Part shown: positions 62,139 to 64,000 of the stretch, in pieces
Numbering within the stretch: the stretch's first letter is position 1
How the letters are laid out: every line of letters begins with the position of its first letter
Assembly (NCBI RefSeq): GCF_000236805.1
Contig: NZ_AGFX01000011.1
Span: 248,001 to 312,000 of the forward strand
Direction of reading: 5' to 3'
Length of the DNA stretch: 64,000 nt
Origin: Paenibacillus peoriae KCTC 3763
GTDB taxonomy: Bacteria; Bacillota; Bacilli; Paenibacillales; Paenibacillaceae
The notes under the pieces: model-generated
Seen by the model: the letters and a program-made list of their open reading frames with translations, nothing else
Told to the model about the DNA's origin: nothing
Databases searched by the model: none
Made by a program: the position numbers and the translations under genes

Positions 62139-63098
62139 GTGATTGATATTATTGGAGCGGGTTCACTGGGATTATTGTTCGCGGGAAGGCTGGCGGCCAC
62201 AGGTACTGATGTGAGATTGTGGACACGAACACTTGAACAGGCACGCAGCATTGTCTGTGACGGAATTACGGTGTTTGACAAGAGGGGAGAGATAGCTGTT
62301 CATGTGCCTGGAGATACATTAAAGGTAGCTCCATTGGCAGATTGGCAGCGGTTAAATTCACATGTTCCCGCACAATGGATTTTTTTAATGACCAAACAGG
62401 GGGCTATCGAGGAAGTATTAAAGCAGATTCTACCTGTGGCTAAGATGGAAAGAGAAACGGGAATCGTTTGTTTACAGAACGGGATCGGACATATTGAACG
62501 TATTAGACAGGCCTGGCCCGAAGCCGAGTTATACCCTGCCGTGACGACCGAAGGAGCCAAGAGACAGGGAGCCGCATCTATTGTGCATGCCGGAGCGGGT
62601 GTGACTGAAATTGGCTGGGATGAGGAACGGGGGCAGACGCAGGACAGGAATTTCAAACAATACGTGCTAAATCGGCTGCTTGCAGCAGGATTTGACGTTT
62701 GCTTGTCGAAAGAAATCGAGAATGGTATGTATCGCAAGTTGTTGATTAATGCCGTGATCAATCCGTTGACGGCGATATGGCAAATTCGTAACGGCGAGCT
62801 GCTTTTGGACCCTGTTCGTTTACATATGATGCGCAAGCTGTATGATGAAGGCATTCAAGTGTTTGAAGCCCGTGGTATCCACTGGGACAGCAGTTGGTGG
62901 GAGCAAATTATGAATGTTTGCCAGGCAACGGCAGAAAACCATTCGTCCATGCTGGTCGATGTGCTTGCACAGTCCATGACAGAAGTTGCTTCCATTAACG
63001 GGCAACTGGTGCAGATGGCAGAGTTGGCTGGGGTTTCTGCACCAACTCATGAGGTATTGTGGCAATTAATTGAAGGCATGCGGCTAAAAGAGGGGTGA
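62139..63098 (+). CDS. panE: 2-dehydropantoate 2-reductase
   Basis: 319-residue NADPH-dependent ketopantoate reductase of pantothenate/CoA synthesis. The Rossmann loop IDIIGAGSLGLLFAGRLA is at the start; CLQNGIGHIERIRQAWPEAE, the catalytic lysine region GMYRKLLINAVINPLTAIWQ and NHSSMLVDVLAQSMTEVASI, with substrate-binding residues, follow. GTG at 62139 is the only start that keeps the nucleotide-binding loop; upstream GGAAGCGAGACG is a modest site. Confidence 0.92.
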   Translation: MIDIIGAGSLGLLFAGRLAATGTDVRLWTRTLEQARSIVCDGITVFDKRGEIAVHVPGDTLKVAPLADWQRLNSHVPAQWIFLMTKQGAIEEVLKQILPVAKMERETGIVCLQNGIGHIERIRQAWPEAELYPAVTTEGAKRQGAASIVHAGAGVTEIGWDEERGQTQDRNFKQYVLNRLLAAGFDVCLSKEIENGMYRKLLINAVINPLTAIWQIRNGELLLDPVRLHMMRKLYDEGIQVFEARGIHWDSSWWEQIMNVCQATAENHSSMLVDVLAQSMTEVASINGQLVQMAELAGVSAPTHEVLWQLIEGMRLKEG

Positions 63099-63102
63099 TC
63101 AG

Positions 63103-63492
63103 TTGAGTATTATACAAGGTACTATTAGCACATTCAGTATTCTTCCCTTTTTTCCGTTTTTGATCGTATTTGTGGTTTGTCGATACATTCTTAAAATGGA
63201 AAAGAAGAAATCATTGCTTGCATCAATGGATATTACCACGGCTTTTCTGATTCTTTCCGTCGCGGCACTCTTTAACGTCATTTTCACATCCCGCTTCGGT
63301 TTTTATTTGATTTTACTTCTTTTACTATTGGCGCTGGGTTTAATTGGAGGTGCCCAAAATCGAATAAAAGGCAAGGTCGATGGTAAAAGATTATGTAGAG
63401 CCGTCTGGAGATTAACTTTTATAGCGATGTCATTGGCGTATATTTTATTGACTGTCGTTGGTATATTTAAGAATATATTCAATTCAATGTGA
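63103..63492 (+). CDS. DUF3397-like small membrane protein
   Basis: 129 residues with four helices (FSILPFFPFLIVFVVCRYIL, ITTAFLILSVAALFNVIFTS, FYLILLLLLLALGLIGGAQN, TFIAMSLAYILLTVVGIFKN) and short basic loops. It matches the general form of DUF3397 proteins, which follow panE-like genes in Bacillales. TTG at 63103 follows GAGGGGTGATCAG, four bases after the panE stop. Function unknown. Confidence 0.75.
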   Translation: MSIIQGTISTFSILPFFPFLIVFVVCRYILKMEKKKSLLASMDITTAFLILSVAALFNVIFTSRFGFYLILLLLLLALGLIGGAQNRIKGKVDGKRLCRAVWRLTFIAMSLAYILLTVVGIFKNIFNSM

Positions 63493-63645
63493 TATAATAT
63501 GACATGAAAAGGTGAAAAAATATGAATTAATCATGTTTTTTTGAAAAAAAAGCTCAATTTAAAGAAATGTAATGTAGATTTTTTTGACCGCTGGTTGTAT
63601 AATCTATAAACATATACCACTTTAGAACTAGGGGGAAAACGCTAG

Positions 63646-64000
63646 ATGAAAAGGAAAAGCTTTTTAGTCCTTTTGACACTCGTTCTTGCAGTTGGCGCAC
63701 TGCTTGCAGGCTGTGGCTCCGCAAAGAACGATACCAATGGTAAGGGCGCACAAGAAAATGCATCAACTACGCCGGCTCCGGCCGACAAACAAATTTTGCG
63801 CATTAACCTTCTTTCCGAACCGCCAACCTTCGATCCGGCACAAGCTCAGGATAGCCAAACTAACACGGTTCTGAAAACTTTGTATGAAGGTCTCGTACGT
63901 ATGGGGCCTGATGGCAAAGAAATCCCTGGCGTAGCTGAATCTTGGAAAATTTCCGATGACGGCAAAACCTATACGTTCAAACTTCGTGATAATGCAAAAT
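63646..64000 (+). CDS. Oligopeptide ABC transporter substrate-binding lipoprotein, N-terminal part
   Basis: Runs off the window after about 118 residues. Lipoprotein signal: KRKSFLVLLTLVLAVGALLAGCGS, with the cysteine of LAGC lipidated. A Ser/Thr/Pro/Ala linker leads into the SBP family 5 start (ILRINLLSEPPTFDPAQAQD, KTLYEGLVRMGPDGKEIPGV, AESWKISDDGKTYTFKLRD). This is the OppA/DppA layout. ATG follows GGGGGAAAACGCTAG. The 150-base gap before it is AT-rich, with TATAAT at 63597-63602. Confidence 0.93.
   Translation, partial: MKRKSFLVLLTLVLAVGALLAGCGSAKNDTNGKGAQENASTTPAPADKQILRINLLSEPPTFDPAQAQDSQTNTVLKTLYEGLVRMGPDGKEIPGVAESWKISDDGKTYTFKLRDNAK

Noticed and set aside
1-64000. CRISPR arrays, tRNA or rRNA genes, prophage or insertion-sequence transposases
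   Set aside because: No regularly spaced identical repeats, no tRNA-like cloverleaf with a TTCRANNC arm noted, and no transposase or phage gene among the readable frames. The structured repeats carry no enzyme.

Overview
The window looks like a chromosomal core region of an endospore-forming, low-to-mid G+C Firmicute, most likely Paenibacillus. The support is sporulation genes (YqfC, YqfD, an RsfA-type regulator, a CotD-like coat protein), AddAB instead of RecBCD, a glycine T-box, strong AGGAGG ribosome binding sites, and gene order matching the Bacillus rpsU-to-yqfO block. The genus is an inference from general resemblance; no database was searched.

Layout. 1-170: 5' end of a Na/Pi cotransporter (minus strand). 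0.3-14.4 kb: an RlmI-type rRNA methyltransferase, then the double-strand-break cluster addB-addA-sbcD-sbcC with overlapping or closely spaced genes. 14.4-17.2 kb: a branched terminator or small RNA, an Asn-repeat small protein, a MocR-type regulator and a HIT protein. 17.3-41.5 kb: the conserved block rpsU-yqeY, nfeD-floA, an APC permease, yqfC-yqfD-phoH-yqfF-ybeY-dgkA-era-yqzL-recO-(T-box)-glyQ-glyS-yqxD-dnaG-sigA-membrane protein-trmK-nif3. It differs from the B. subtilis order by the inserted permease and by the absence of cdd and of the yqzB(ccpN)-yqfL pair. 41.5-45.2 kb: RNase P RNA, then a PLP aminotransferase divergent from a MocR regulator. 45.3-54.9 kb: a spore-coat protein, a subtilisin-like protease, small proteins, a lytic transglycosylase, cysteine desulfurase plus ThiI, two divergent TerC proteins and a membrane protein. 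55.1-64 kb: typA, an LCP-family protein, a 34-codon open frame, a PIN-PhoH protein, an exported coiled-coil protein, the RsfA-type regulator, panE, a small membrane protein and the start of an oligopeptide-binding lipoprotein.

The most interesting non-genic signal is a family of three dispersed elements of about 190-240 bp (324-556, 30475-30712, 42253-42446). All three can be folded into the same branched structure: a closing stem with one bulged A, a small GC hairpin, and a 12-15 bp perfect inner stem whose sequence differs in every copy while pairing is kept. They share the single-strand motif CAGCRATYGTAAGATC and have inverted-repeat ends with T-runs. The compensatory changes argue for selection on structure, either as an RNA or as a mobile hairpin.

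Other points: a 70-77% G+C patch around the zinc hook of sbcC; two small genes (yqzL at 30786 and a 34-codon frame at 58235); an ECF (SigW-like) promoter before nfeD-floA; and spaced TATAACAGT repeats between the aminotransferase and its MocR neighbour.
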